A DNA stretch of 35,043 nucleotides from Candidatus Omnitrophota bacterium. GTDB taxonomy: Bacteria > Omnitrophota > Omnitrophia > Omnitrophales > Aquincolibacteriaceae. The translations under genes and the position numbers were made by a program. Shown here in pieces: positions 16,116 through 23,473 of this stretch (position 1 is its first letter; every line of letters begins with the position of its first letter). The notes below the pieces were generated by a model. It saw only the letters and a program-made list of their open reading frames with translations, was not told the DNA's origin and made no database searches. The stretch is taken from NCBI GenBank assembly GCA_016930235.1, contig JAFGHI010000046.1:1-35043 (forward strand), written 5' to 3'.

Positions 16116-17275
16116 TGGTCAAGATTGATAAAATCTACATTGATGCTGCAGTGTGCGAATCCGAAGTCAGCCGGCGGATTCTTGCCCGGTTAAAAGGTGT
16201 CCCCAGGGATGAAGTTCATGATGCGTATTCATTTCAAGACAAGATCAGAGATCTTTCTTTGTCGGCCGGGAAGCGGATCTTATGGTTGACTTCTTTTGAC
16301 GGACCTTTGGTGAAGCCTTGTCCCGGGACAGCCGAAAGCTACTTATGCTGCCGGTACTGGATTATTAATGCTCAAACGAACTGTCCGTTGGATTGTAGTT
16401 ATTGCATCCTCCAGGGATATTTAAATCAACCGGTCATTACGGTTTACGTGAACATTGATCAGGTCTTCCAAGAGATCGACCGGATTTTAGCGAGCGAACC
16501 TCATCGCCTTTTTCGTTTTGGGACGGGGGAATTAACAGATAGTTTCGTTTTGGACCCGCTAACAGGCTATAACGAATACCTTATTGAAAATGCACAGTCC
16601 CGGAATATGATCCTGGAGCTTAAAACAAAAACAGCTGAAGTTGAGCATTTACCCGTTTTATCGAGACGGAATATTGTTTTGGCTTGGTCGCTCAATCCCC
16701 GTGAAGTTATTTCCAGAGAAGAATTCAAAACGGCGTCCATCTCTGAACGATTAAAAGCAGCCAAAGAAGTTTTAAAGAAGGGGTACCGTTTGGCCTTCCA
16801 CTTTGATCCGATCTTGTCATTTCAAGATTCTGAGAAAAGTTACGCGGAGATGATAAGGGCCTTGGTGGAGGCTGTTCCCGAAGAGGCTATTGCATGGATA
16901 AGTTTGGGAAGCCTGCGGTTCCCCTCTTCCTTGAAGAATATTATTGAAGAGCGTTTCCCAAAAAGTTCTATTACCTCCGGAGAACTTATCAAAGGGATGG
17001 ATGGGAAATATCGTTATTTCAGGCCTCTAAGAGTTCAATTGTATAAGAACGTTTATGACAGATTGAGAATGCATTGGAAAAGCCCGTGGGTCTATTTCTG
17101 TATGGAAAATGCAGCTGTTTGGCAGGATGTGATGGGGATGGCGCCTGAGGATAACGCCCATTTGGATTTTCTATTTCATGAAAGTTTAGCTAAACGTTTT
17201 CCTGATTTGGGGTTAAAATATCCCGATAGAAATGATTATCCGAATCCATCAGCCATAAAAGGAGACAAAAGATGA
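16115..17275 (+). CDS. Spore photoproduct lyase-like radical SAM protein lacking key H-transfer residues
   Basis: A 386-residue radical SAM protein of the SplB family. The cluster motif is CPLDCSYC at Cys90, Cys94 and Cys97, the same numbering as true spore photoproduct lyases, followed by ILQGYLNQPVITVYVNID, which matches the family. In true lyases a Tyr follows the third cluster Cys and a Cys near position 140/141 gives back the hydrogen atom. Here Ile98 and the stretch RFGTGELTDSF (no Cys) occupy those places. It is therefore unlikely to repair spore photoproduct by the known mechanism. No sporulation genes are present. It starts inside the stop of the preceding gene, indicating coupled translation. 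Confidence 0.82.
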   Translation: MVKIDKIYIDAAVCESEVSRRILARLKGVPRDEVHDAYSFQDKIRDLSLSAGKRILWLTSFDGPLVKPCPGTAESYLCCRYWIINAQTNCPLDCSYCILQGYLNQPVITVYVNIDQVFQEIDRILASEPHRLFRFGTGELTDSFVLDPLTGYNEYLIENAQSRNMILELKTKTAEVEHLPVLSRRNIVLAWSLNPREVISREEFKTASISERLKAAKEVLKKGYRLAFHFDPILSFQDSEKSYAEMIRALVEAVPEEAIAWISLGSLRFPSSLKNIIEERFPKSSITSGELIKGMDGKYRYFRPLRVQLYKNVYDRLRMHWKSPWVYFCMENAAVWQDVMGMAPEDNAHLDFLFHESLAKRFPDLGLKYPDRNDYPNPSAIKGDKR

Positions 17276-17739
17276 AAAACCATTCTTTCAGAATGCTACT
17301 TTTTGCTGGAGCATTTGTATTAATGTGGGCTGCGCAACCTTTTGTGCAAGCCGCCTATTCACAGTGCAACCATATGGGTGGACGGGGTTCCAACATGCAG
17401 GGTAAATTTTTCCAGAAGTTTGGAAAAATTATGAAAAATCAAGAAGCCTTGGGATTGTCGGATGAACAGCTAGACGTGATCAAAAAGCTGAAATGGGATC
17501 TCAAAAAAGAGATGATCAAACAAACGGCAGAAATCGATGTTCTGGAAGTCGACATCGATGCGGCTTTGTACGAAGATACCGTTGATATGGAAAAGGTCGG
17601 GGGATTAATCGACCAAAAATATGAATATAAGAAGGCGAAAGCAAAGACAATAGCCGGTGCTGTGGCTGAATTGAAGAAGATTCTTACAGAGGAACAACTG
17701 GCTAAACTCAAGGAACTTCATTACCAAAATAAGCAATAA
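17272..17739 (+). CDS. Spy/CpxP-like periplasmic protein
   Basis: A 155-residue protein with a signal peptide (MKNHSFRMLLFAGAFVLMW, cleavage probably after VQAA). The mature part is almost entirely helical and charged, with LGLSDEQLDVIKKLKWDLKKEM and a second LTEEQLAKLKEL, both variants of the LTxxQ motif of the Spy/CpxP/CnrX family. Members act as periplasmic chaperones or metal-stress sensors. The ATG lies 4 bases before the end of the SPL-like gene, after the ribosome site AAAGGAG, so it belongs to the same operon. Whether it binds metal is not clear. Confidence 0.78.
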   Translation: MKNHSFRMLLFAGAFVLMWAAQPFVQAAYSQCNHMGGRGSNMQGKFFQKFGKIMKNQEALGLSDEQLDVIKKLKWDLKKEMIKQTAEIDVLEVDIDAALYEDTVDMEKVGGLIDQKYEYKKAKAKTIAGAVAELKKILTEEQLAKLKELHYQNKQ

Positions 17740-17777
17740 GATTCCGGATCAATTTCAAAATATTCTTTTGGGCATTT

Positions 17778-18503
17778 ATGGCCAATGATCAAGCAAAAGA
17801 GTTGTGTTTTCATTATGCCTTCCGATGGCCCGACTCTCGCAAACAAGACTTCCATATTTCGTTAAGGGAAGAGTCCTTGGAAATTGTCCCTGAAAAGAGG
17901 GAAGTCTACCCTGAATGGGTAAGGCTTAGCTATTGTCAATGCTCCGTCTGTCCGTTGAAAGAGGAAGATCACCCTCAATGTCCCATTGCTTCGAATTTAA
18001 TCGATGTGATAAGTTTCGCGAAAGATGAACTTTCGCATCAAGAGATTGATGTCGAGATTGATTGCGAAGCCCGGACGTATCGAAAAAAAACAAGTCTCCA
18101 AAATGCCCTCAGTTCACTTATCGGTATTTATATGGCGACGAGCGGTTGTCCGATCATGGACAATCTGCGGCCGTTAGTGCGGACCCATTTGCCTTTTGCA
18201 ACGCTTCAGGAAACAACCTACAGGACTGTTTCCATGTACTTGCTGGCACAATATTTCTTATGGAAACAGGGGAAAACCCCTGATTGGGGTCTTACTCAAC
18301 TGAAGAATCTCTACGGCCAAATTCAACAGGTGAATGAGGGCTTTCGAAAAAGGATAGCGGCTATTCACAAAGAGGATGCTGGTTTAAATGCGGTTATCCA
18401 CCTTAATTGTTATGCTTGGTTTACCAATATTTCTCTCTTGGAAAAGGATTTGGACGAGATTAAAAGATTTTTCTCCGCTTATTTATCGTCAGGAACTTCG
18501 TAA
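17778..18503 (+). CDS. Uncharacterised protein with conserved-looking Cys cluster (possibly DUF6901)
   Basis: A 241-residue soluble protein without signal peptide. The N-terminal part is beta-rich (FHYAFRWPDSRKQDFHISL). A compact cysteine block follows, YCQCSVCPLKEEDHPQCP, with four Cys in about 17 residues that could hold zinc. The rest is helical, with a GCPIMDNLRP stretch in the middle. The layout resembles an uncharacterised family I tentatively recall as DUF6901. The ATG at 17778 has only a weak ribosome site. Function unknown; it precedes a membrane protein and a PilZ protein but is not overlapped by them. Confidence 0.7.
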   Translation: MANDQAKELCFHYAFRWPDSRKQDFHISLREESLEIVPEKREVYPEWVRLSYCQCSVCPLKEEDHPQCPIASNLIDVISFAKDELSHQEIDVEIDCEARTYRKKTSLQNALSSLIGIYMATSGCPIMDNLRPLVRTHLPFATLQETTYRTVSMYLLAQYFLWKQGKTPDWGLTQLKNLYGQIQQVNEGFRKRIAAIHKEDAGLNAVIHLNCYAWFTNISLLEKDLDEIKRFFSAYLSSGTS

Positions 18504-18537
18504 AAAGAATTCCTGAGAGCAACGAGAAAGGAATCCT

Positions 18538-18867
18538 ATGAGTGAAGAACAAATGCCTCAAAATTTCTTCAATAGCCGTTTTTTTGTGGTTCTATGTTTT
18601 GTCTTGGGGTTTTTGGCAGGAGTTGTCGTCGGATTAACGGTTCAGTGGACAGGCGGAAAACACCTGGGCGTTGCTAAAATCGGGGAAATGCTCGATACGG
18701 ATTTTATTTATCTTAAAAAAGGGGGGTTGGCGCAGGGACAGATTCTAGCTGAAGAAAAGGGGCAAATCCTCTTTAGTATGGAAAATGCTACGTTAACTTT
18801 TTCGCCTGAAGAAATCAGGTGGGTCGATCGGGATCATTATACTCGCTACCTTAAAGAGGTTTTATAG
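18538..18867 (+). CDS. Small single-pass membrane protein of unknown function
   Basis: A 109-residue protein with one hydrophobic segment near residues 14-36 (FFVVLCFVLGFLAGVVVGLTV). It is followed by about 70 residues with alternating hydrophobic and polar positions that may form a small beta domain. I do not recognise a family. Ribosome site AAAGGA lies 7 bases before the ATG. Its stop TAG overlaps the GTG start of the PilZ gene (TAGTG), so the two proteins are translated together and may act together at the inner membrane. Confidence 0.7.
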   Translation: MSEEQMPQNFFNSRFFVVLCFVLGFLAGVVVGLTVQWTGGKHLGVAKIGEMLDTDFIYLKKGGLAQGQILAEEKGQILFSMENATLTFSPEEIRWVDRDHYTRYLKEVL

Positions 18868-19670
18868 TGCAGGAAAAAAGACGTATTTATTTTCGCCTCA
18901 AAGTCAAATTTCCGGTATTGTTTCGCAGGGGATATTCCGATAATTGGTATCCTGCCGAAGCTGTTGATGTCAGCACGAACGGGGTTGGTTTTATGACTCA
19001 AGAGCTTCTTAAGGATGAAGAGGAGTTGACTTTACGTTTTAGCTTGCCTTGGCAATTTCGAAAGATCAAAGGCACGGCTTTTGTTCGTCATCAAAGTGAA
19101 AAACAGGAGCAAGGGGGGGCACGCCGATATTTTATCGGTGTTCAATTCGAAGAAATCTCCGATCAAGATATTAAGTATTTGGGGCGGTATATTGTTCAAA
19201 GCATGAATCTTGTTTTTCCAAGGATTTTTTTATTAGGCATAGGTTTTGGCGTTTCCCTTTGGATGTTCCTTAAAGGGGTGAATTATTATTTCATTCAGCA
19301 ATTTTGGGGGACGCCTTTTGGTAACGAATGGCTCGATCCCGAGTGGGCTAGGATTCCCCTTATGCCCCTTTTTGCTTTTCATAGCTTCTATGCGTTAATT
19401 ATTTGTCTGTGCGGGATAGGCCTTTTTTATTTTAGGAAATGGGCTTTTCGATCTTATCTGTTATTGGCGGTTGGAGGAGTCGGTATGCAGCTTTATCGAT
19501 TGGTCACAAAGACATCTCTTTTATCCGAGAATCTGTTTTTTCGATCGGTTTATTTTGCCGAATTCATATGTTTCCTAGCGTTGTGTGGTGCCGTTATTGT
19601 GATGGCTCAGATATGGAGCCAATTTAATTCGATTTTTGCATCCATGGAAGAGCATATGATGCATTATTAA
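18867..19670 (+). CDS. PilZ-domain membrane protein, probable c-di-GMP receptor
   Basis: A 267-residue protein starting with GTG. The N-terminal PilZ domain (about 1-110) has both ligand motifs: RxxxR as Arg6-IYF-Arg10 and DVSTNGVGF for D/NxSxxG. The C-terminal half holds about four membrane helices, beginning near IFLLGIGFGVSLWMF. It is thus a c-di-GMP-binding domain in the cytoplasm tethered to a membrane module of unknown role. It is coupled to the small membrane gene upstream and followed by a standalone MshEN domain, another c-di-GMP-binding fold. Confidence 0.85.
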   Translation: MQEKRRIYFRLKVKFPVLFRRGYSDNWYPAEAVDVSTNGVGFMTQELLKDEEELTLRFSLPWQFRKIKGTAFVRHQSEKQEQGGARRYFIGVQFEEISDQDIKYLGRYIVQSMNLVFPRIFLLGIGFGVSLWMFLKGVNYYFIQQFWGTPFGNEWLDPEWARIPLMPLFAFHSFYALIICLCGIGLFYFRKWAFRSYLLLAVGGVGMQLYRLVTKTSLLSENLFFRSVYFAEFICFLALCGAVIVMAQIWSQFNSIFASMEEHMMHY

Positions 19671-19734
19671 GGGTTTGAGTTCTTGTGCAGGTTCTTTAAA
19701 CGCATGCCGTTAAATTATCCAAGGGGGCTTGTTG

Positions 19735-20223
19735 ATGGAGGAGAAAAAGCAGAATCGCGAAGAACCCGCCTGGCGATTAGGAGAGATTCTTGTCCGTAAC
19801 GGCCATATTACTTGGGAGCAGTTGGAAGAGGCTTTGAGCATACAAAAGAAGACTGGGAAGATGCTGGGAGAGATTTTGCGAGGGAAAGGTTTTGTGACAA
19901 GCCGTGATTTATACCAAGCATTGGCTATTCAATATCGTAGAATTTTCGTTGATTTTACCCACATCAACGTTCAAAAAGATGTTCTCCGCCTCATTCCCAA
20001 AGGGTTCGTTTATGAACATAAAATTATGCCTTTGGTTTTGAAGGACAGGATGCTTTTGGTTGCCATTTCGAATCCCCTTAATGTTTGGCCCGAAGAGCAA
20101 ATTAAGCGATATTTAGGACCGGGCTATGAGGTCCGACCGGTTTTAGCTTGTCCGGAAGATATTGAGGAAGCCCTTTTCCGGCATTATGGTCCGCCGACAG
20201 CTATCCAGCGTCCTGAAGCGTAG
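19735..20223 (+). CDS. Standalone MshEN (GspE N-terminal) domain, probable c-di-GMP binder
   Basis: A 162-residue protein made only of the N-terminal domain of type II secretion/type IV pilus ATPases, with no ATPase part. Two tandem MshEN repeats are visible: RLGEILVRNGHITWEQLEEA and MLGEILRGKGFVTSRDLYQA, each with the LG..L, L..AL and Q positions that bind c-di-GMP in MshE. A second small alpha/beta domain follows (IMPLVLKDRMLLVAISNP). The ATG at 19735 is preceded by AAGGGGG at 7 bases; upstream TTG codons are less likely. It may act as an adaptor relaying c-di-GMP to a pilus, secretion or polysaccharide machine. Confidence 0.85.
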   Translation: MEEKKQNREEPAWRLGEILVRNGHITWEQLEEALSIQKKTGKMLGEILRGKGFVTSRDLYQALAIQYRRIFVDFTHINVQKDVLRLIPKGFVYEHKIMPLVLKDRMLLVAISNPLNVWPEEQIKRYLGPGYEVRPVLACPEDIEEALFRHYGPPTAIQRPEA

Positions 20224-20267
20224 TGCTTTTTTCAAAAGCATCTATGTTTCCAAAAAAAACACGGTAT

Positions 20268-20295
20268 TGCAATCTCCGCATTGAAAATTTAGAAT
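20268..20295 (+). promoter_or_regulatory. Probable promoter of the secreted protein gene at 20358
   Basis: TTGCAA (20268-20273) and TAGAAT (20290-20295) are separated by 16 bases. The region 20224-20357 otherwise holds a short hairpin, TGCTTTT-TTC-AAAAGCA (20224-20240), without a good T-run. Confidence 0.4.
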
Positions 20296-20357
20296 GCTGT
20301 TTCCCCAAAATGCATGTGGATTAAAAAAAGGGGCTTTATCCTCATACTGGAGAAAAA

Positions 20358-20990
20358 ATGAAAGCTAAGAGTTTTTTTTGTTTTGCGGCGTTCTTTTTTA
20401 TTGCCCTGCGCATGATCTTTTCAGGAGAAAGCTTGGGTGACGTCTTAACGGAAGTCAAAGCGCCTCAAACTCAGTCTGCCGAAAGTGCACCAAGCGATCT
20501 TCAAGGTTCCCAGGAAACTCAAGATCCTTCTGTTGAAAAAGCTCTGGAAGAGATTAAACAGAAAATCATCCAGGAGAAGATCAGCAAGGCCATCCAGGAA
20601 GGATATGTGATTGAAATTGACGGTGTGAAATATGGTACCGAAGAGGCCTTTGAAGGAGAAAAAGAAGAATCTTTTGTCCCTGCCCCCTTAGTCAAAACGC
20701 AGGCGTTTCCCTCGCCGGAAGCCGTTGAAGTAAAATCCGAAAAAGTTGAAACAGAGTCTAAAGAGACAGACCCAATAACTTCCAACGATCTTTCGATATC
20801 GAAAGAGGGGAATGTTACTGTCTATCATAACTTGAAGGGCAGTGGAGGGCTTACCCATGAAATGATGGATGCGGCGCTGAATATGAACGAGAATATCGTT
20901 CCTGAAAAGCAGGAAGAAAAAAATGATGATAAAACCAAGAAAAATCAAAGCAGCCGTTCAAAGCGTCCAAAAGTTCTTATATCAGGTTAG
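20358..20990 (+). CDS. Secreted low-complexity protein of unknown function
   Basis: A 210-residue protein with an N-terminal hydrophobic signal segment (FFCFAAFFFIALRMIF). Most of the rest is rich in Glu, Lys, Ser, Gln and Pro and probably disordered. A short ordered-looking piece (EKALEEIKQKIIQEKISKAIQEGYVIEIDGVKYGT) lies near residues 60-95, and the C-terminal tail is strongly basic (KRPKVLISG). I do not recognise a family. Ribosome site GGAG lies 7 bases before the ATG. It stands between two unrelated genes, with its own probable promoter. Export to the periplasm or surface is the only inference I can support. Confidence 0.6.
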   Translation: MKAKSFFCFAAFFFIALRMIFSGESLGDVLTEVKAPQTQSAESAPSDLQGSQETQDPSVEKALEEIKQKIIQEKISKAIQEGYVIEIDGVKYGTEEAFEGEKEESFVPAPLVKTQAFPSPEAVEVKSEKVETESKETDPITSNDLSISKEGNVTVYHNLKGSGGLTHEMMDAALNMNENIVPEKQEEKNDDKTKKNQSSRSKRPKVLISG

Positions 20991-21032
20991 CAGGCATGAT
21001 TTCAGAAACCGTCGCCGATGATGGAGGAGACG

Positions 21033-22268
21033 ATGAATGATTCAATGCGGCATGTGATAGTGATTGGGGGTGGGATCGTAGGGCTGGCGGTGGCCCGGGA
21101 ATTACTCCTGAGGGATTCGTCGTTGAAGGTTTCGATCCTTGAAAAAGATGGGGAAGTTGGTTCCCATCAGACAGGTCGAAACAGCGGGGTCATCCATTCT
21201 GGGATTTATTATCCCCCGGGATCTCTAAAGGCAGAGCTTTGCAGGGAGGGGATGCGGTTGATTGAAGAATTCTGCGATCGTCATCATATTCAGAGACGTG
21301 TTCGGGGAAAGGTCATTGTGGCGGTTAAGGAGGCGGAACTCCCTTTTCTAGAAAAACTTTATGAGCGGGGGAAAGCTAATCAAATACCGGATGTCAGAAT
21401 GATCTCAGCCGAGGAACTTAAAGAAATAGAACCCGCCATCACGGGGATTAAGGCCTTGCATTTGCCCCACGTTCCCGTTGTTGATTTTCAAAAGGTTGCA
21501 GCCGAAATACGTCAAGAATTTGAATCGATGGGTGGCCGTGTTTTTTGTCGGCGGGAAGTAACGGCAATTCATGCCAAAGGGAGCAAGATTACCGTTAAGG
21601 TACGGAATGAGAATTTTATCGGCTCCTATCTGATTAATTGTGCGGGATTGTATTGTGACCGGATTGCCGCCATGGCAGGTTGCAAATCCCCGGTGAGGAT
21701 TATTCCGTTTCGTGGAGAATATTATCGGTTAAATCATCATTGGGCCAGTAAGGTTCGGGGATTGGTTTATCCTGTGCCGGATCCGCGGTTTCCCTTTTTA
21801 GGGGTCCATCTGACCCCTGTGATCACCGGGGAAGTGAAGGTCGGACCGAATGCGATGTTGGCCTTAGCGCGTCAAGGTTATGCCTGGTATGATATCAATT
21901 TGAGGGACATTTTTTCTATGTTTCTTTATCCTGGATTTTGGAAGATGTCGATCAAATATTGGCGGATGGGTCTTGTCGAAATGAGTCAGGCCGTGTGGAA
22001 GCCTCTCTATGTCCGAAGCGTTAAGCAATTTTTGCCTGGAGTCCCGTCGTCTGCGCTTATTCGGGATAATTCAGGGGTCCGTGCCCAAGCGGTGGATCAA
22101 CAGGGGAATCTTGTCCAGGATTTCTTATATCTCCAGCAGCCGAACGCAACTCATATTCTCAATGCGCCATCACCCGCTGCAACAGCTTCTTTTGCTATCG
22201 CCAAAAAGATTGTGGATTTGATCCCGCAATCAAGAGGATTTTTTGCGGGCCCGATTGTTGCCGGTTGA
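21033..22268 (+). CDS. lhgO: L-2-hydroxyglutarate oxidase
   Basis: A 411-residue FAD-dependent enzyme oxidising L-2-hydroxyglutarate to 2-oxoglutarate. It starts with the dinucleotide motif VIVIGGGIVGLAVA and continues with the family blocks GSHQTGRNSGVIHSGIYY, VDFQKVA, PFRGEYY and the closing APSPAATASFAIAKKI. Two ATGs compete: 21018 and 21033. The ribosome site GGAGGAG (21023-21029) sits inside the longer version and 3 bases before the ATG at 21033, so the shorter start is preferred. It would remove a toxic by-product of central metabolism and feed electrons to the quinone pool. Neighbours do not explain it further. Confidence 0.92.
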   Translation: MNDSMRHVIVIGGGIVGLAVARELLLRDSSLKVSILEKDGEVGSHQTGRNSGVIHSGIYYPPGSLKAELCREGMRLIEEFCDRHHIQRRVRGKVIVAVKEAELPFLEKLYERGKANQIPDVRMISAEELKEIEPAITGIKALHLPHVPVVDFQKVAAEIRQEFESMGGRVFCRREVTAIHAKGSKITVKVRNENFIGSYLINCAGLYCDRIAAMAGCKSPVRIIPFRGEYYRLNHHWASKVRGLVYPVPDPRFPFLGVHLTPVITGEVKVGPNAMLALARQGYAWYDINLRDIFSMFLYPGFWKMSIKYWRMGLVEMSQAVWKPLYVRSVKQFLPGVPSSALIRDNSGVRAQAVDQQGNLVQDFLYLQQPNATHILNAPSPAATASFAIAKKIVDLIPQSRGFFAGPIVAG

Positions 22269-22280
22269 CAACAATTGTTG
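22269..22280 (+). promoter_or_regulatory. 12-bp palindrome upstream of the sigma-54 promoter, possible enhancer site
   Basis: CAACAATTGTTG is a perfect palindrome located about 100-110 bases before the predicted start of the PEP-CTERM transcript, the usual distance for sigma-54 activator binding. The motif ATTGTTGCCG occurs here and once more about 20 bases upstream. The function is inferred. Confidence 0.35.
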
Positions 22281-22353
22281 CCGAAAATCAACATTTTGAT
22301 TATTTTACGCATTCACATATTGGCCATCCCCTAGAATCTAAAGGTTGCCAAAA

Positions 22354-22370
22354 CGGCACACAATTTGCAT
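22354..22370 (+). promoter_or_regulatory. Sigma-54 (-24/-12) promoter for the PEP-CTERM gene
   Basis: CGGCAC (22354-22359) with GG at 22355-22356 and TTTGCAT with GC at 22367-22368 are exactly 10 bases apart. This matches the sigma-54 pattern TGGCAC-N5-TTGCW except for the first base of the -24 box. The predicted transcript start is near 22380, 47 bases before the ATG. Confidence 0.7.
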
Positions 22371-22426
22371 ACAATACTACACGAATAGAGTATGTCTGCT
22401 CTAAAAAACTTAGGTGAGAGTGAACC

Positions 22427-23089
22427 ATGAAGAAAATTGTCATACTTCAGTTTTTTACCATCATTTTTTTATTAGCCATCACCCAAAATGCCCACGCGCT
22501 CGTTATTACCTTTGATGATCTTCAAATGAATTCTCCGGGTGATCCTTCTGATGAGCCTTTTGGTTTTTTTGATACCTATACGTACGGAGGGTTTATTTTT
22601 ACAAGTGAGAAATACGATGGAAGTCCCGGCCAGCTTTCATTCCCCTATCAAGATAATCCCAATGGATATTATTATGGTTCTGCGAGCTTGCTTAATCGAC
22701 ACGATGGCGGTATCACCCGACTATCGACCGTATCAGGAGATATGTTCACGTTGGAAGCCATGGATCTGCATCGGCATTTTCAGCTTGAGACCTACACAGC
22801 ACTCGTTGATTTTTATGCTTATGATGAAACGGATACACAGGTTGGCAATCAATCCTATCTTCTCGAAGATGGGGAATGGCATAATATCGTCTTTGGAGAA
22901 GATTTTCAGGACATTGCGTATGTCCGGTGGGAACAATCGCCCTATTATCATCAATTTGATAATGTGACGGTTTCTCTCATGCAAAGTGACGAAGGTAGTG
23001 GTCCAGAAACATCGACTCCGGAACCTGCATCCTTGTTCTTTTTTGGGACAGGGCTCATAGGGTTTGCTTTATCCAGACGTCGTTCATAA
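22427..23089 (+). CDS. PEP-CTERM sorting-domain surface protein
   Basis: A 220-residue secreted protein. An N-terminal signal peptide (cleavage probably after AHA near residue 24) precedes a beta-rich, Tyr/Asp-rich body with a lectin-like or jelly-roll flavour (ITFDDLQ, FTLEAMDLH, DNVTVSL). The C-terminal sorting signal is complete: the PEP motif in STPEPASLFFF, a hydrophobic segment ending in GLIGFALS, and a basic RRRS end. Such proteins are cut by an exosortase and released to the surface or matrix. No exosortase gene is in the window, so it must be elsewhere. Ribosome site AGGTGAG is present. Control by sigma-54 is indicated by the promoter at 22354-22370. Confidence 0.9.
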   Translation: MKKIVILQFFTIIFLLAITQNAHALVITFDDLQMNSPGDPSDEPFGFFDTYTYGGFIFTSEKYDGSPGQLSFPYQDNPNGYYYGSASLLNRHDGGITRLSTVSGDMFTLEAMDLHRHFQLETYTALVDFYAYDETDTQVGNQSYLLEDGEWHNIVFGEDFQDIAYVRWEQSPYYHQFDNVTVSLMQSDEGSGPETSTPEPASLFFFGTGLIGFALSRRRS

Positions 23090-23234
23090 CCTCATTGTTT
23101 CAGAATATCCACCCTTTTTTTATTCAAACAGCCAAGCGCAGGTGTCGTAACTTATTTAATATGAACGGGTAACATCGTTCACAATGTGCATCCCAAGGGC
23201 ATTGAGTGTCTTGAAAAAGGTGATAACTTGTGTT

Positions 23235-23450
23235 ATGCTTAACTCTCTTATGCGTACTCTCGTACTTTTACTCATTGGTTTCGGAATTGTTTTTGGGGCA
23301 TGCCAGCGCTTGGGCACTCAGGAAGGTGTGACGGATACCCAAGTCGATATAGAGCTGACACAGTCTCAGCCGCCTGCTTCTCCACCTGATTCAGACCCCG
23401 GAATTCCACAGAAAGGATTTGAGCAAGATTCTCTTGATGCTTATCATTAG
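23235..23450 (+). CDS. Small putative lipoprotein
   Basis: A 71-residue protein from the ATG at 23235. A hydrophobic N-terminus (LVLLLIGFGIVFGA) ends at Cys23, which would be lipidated; the lipobox FGAC is imperfect because the -3 position is Phe rather than Leu. The mature part is short, acidic and Pro/Ser/Gln-rich and probably unstructured. A longer frame begins at 23184, but AAGGTG about 12 bases before 23235 favours the shorter one. No family recognised. It directly precedes the TPR/barrel gene, so it may be a small accessory lipoprotein of that unit. Confidence 0.55.
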   Translation: MLNSLMRTLVLLLIGFGIVFGACQRLGTQEGVTDTQVDIELTQSQPPASPPDSDPGIPQKGFEQDSLDAYH

Positions 23451-23473
23451 AATTTTTTGCTGAGGTGATTTCG

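Noticed and set aside
16115-17275. Evidence that the organism forms spores, from the SPL-like gene
   Set aside because: The key Cys and Tyr of spore photoproduct lyase are missing, and there are no sporulation genes in the window.
20224-20240. Hairpin TGCTTTT-TTC-AAAAGCA after the MshEN gene as a terminator
   Set aside because: The stem is AT-rich and short and no T-run follows it; kept only as a mention.
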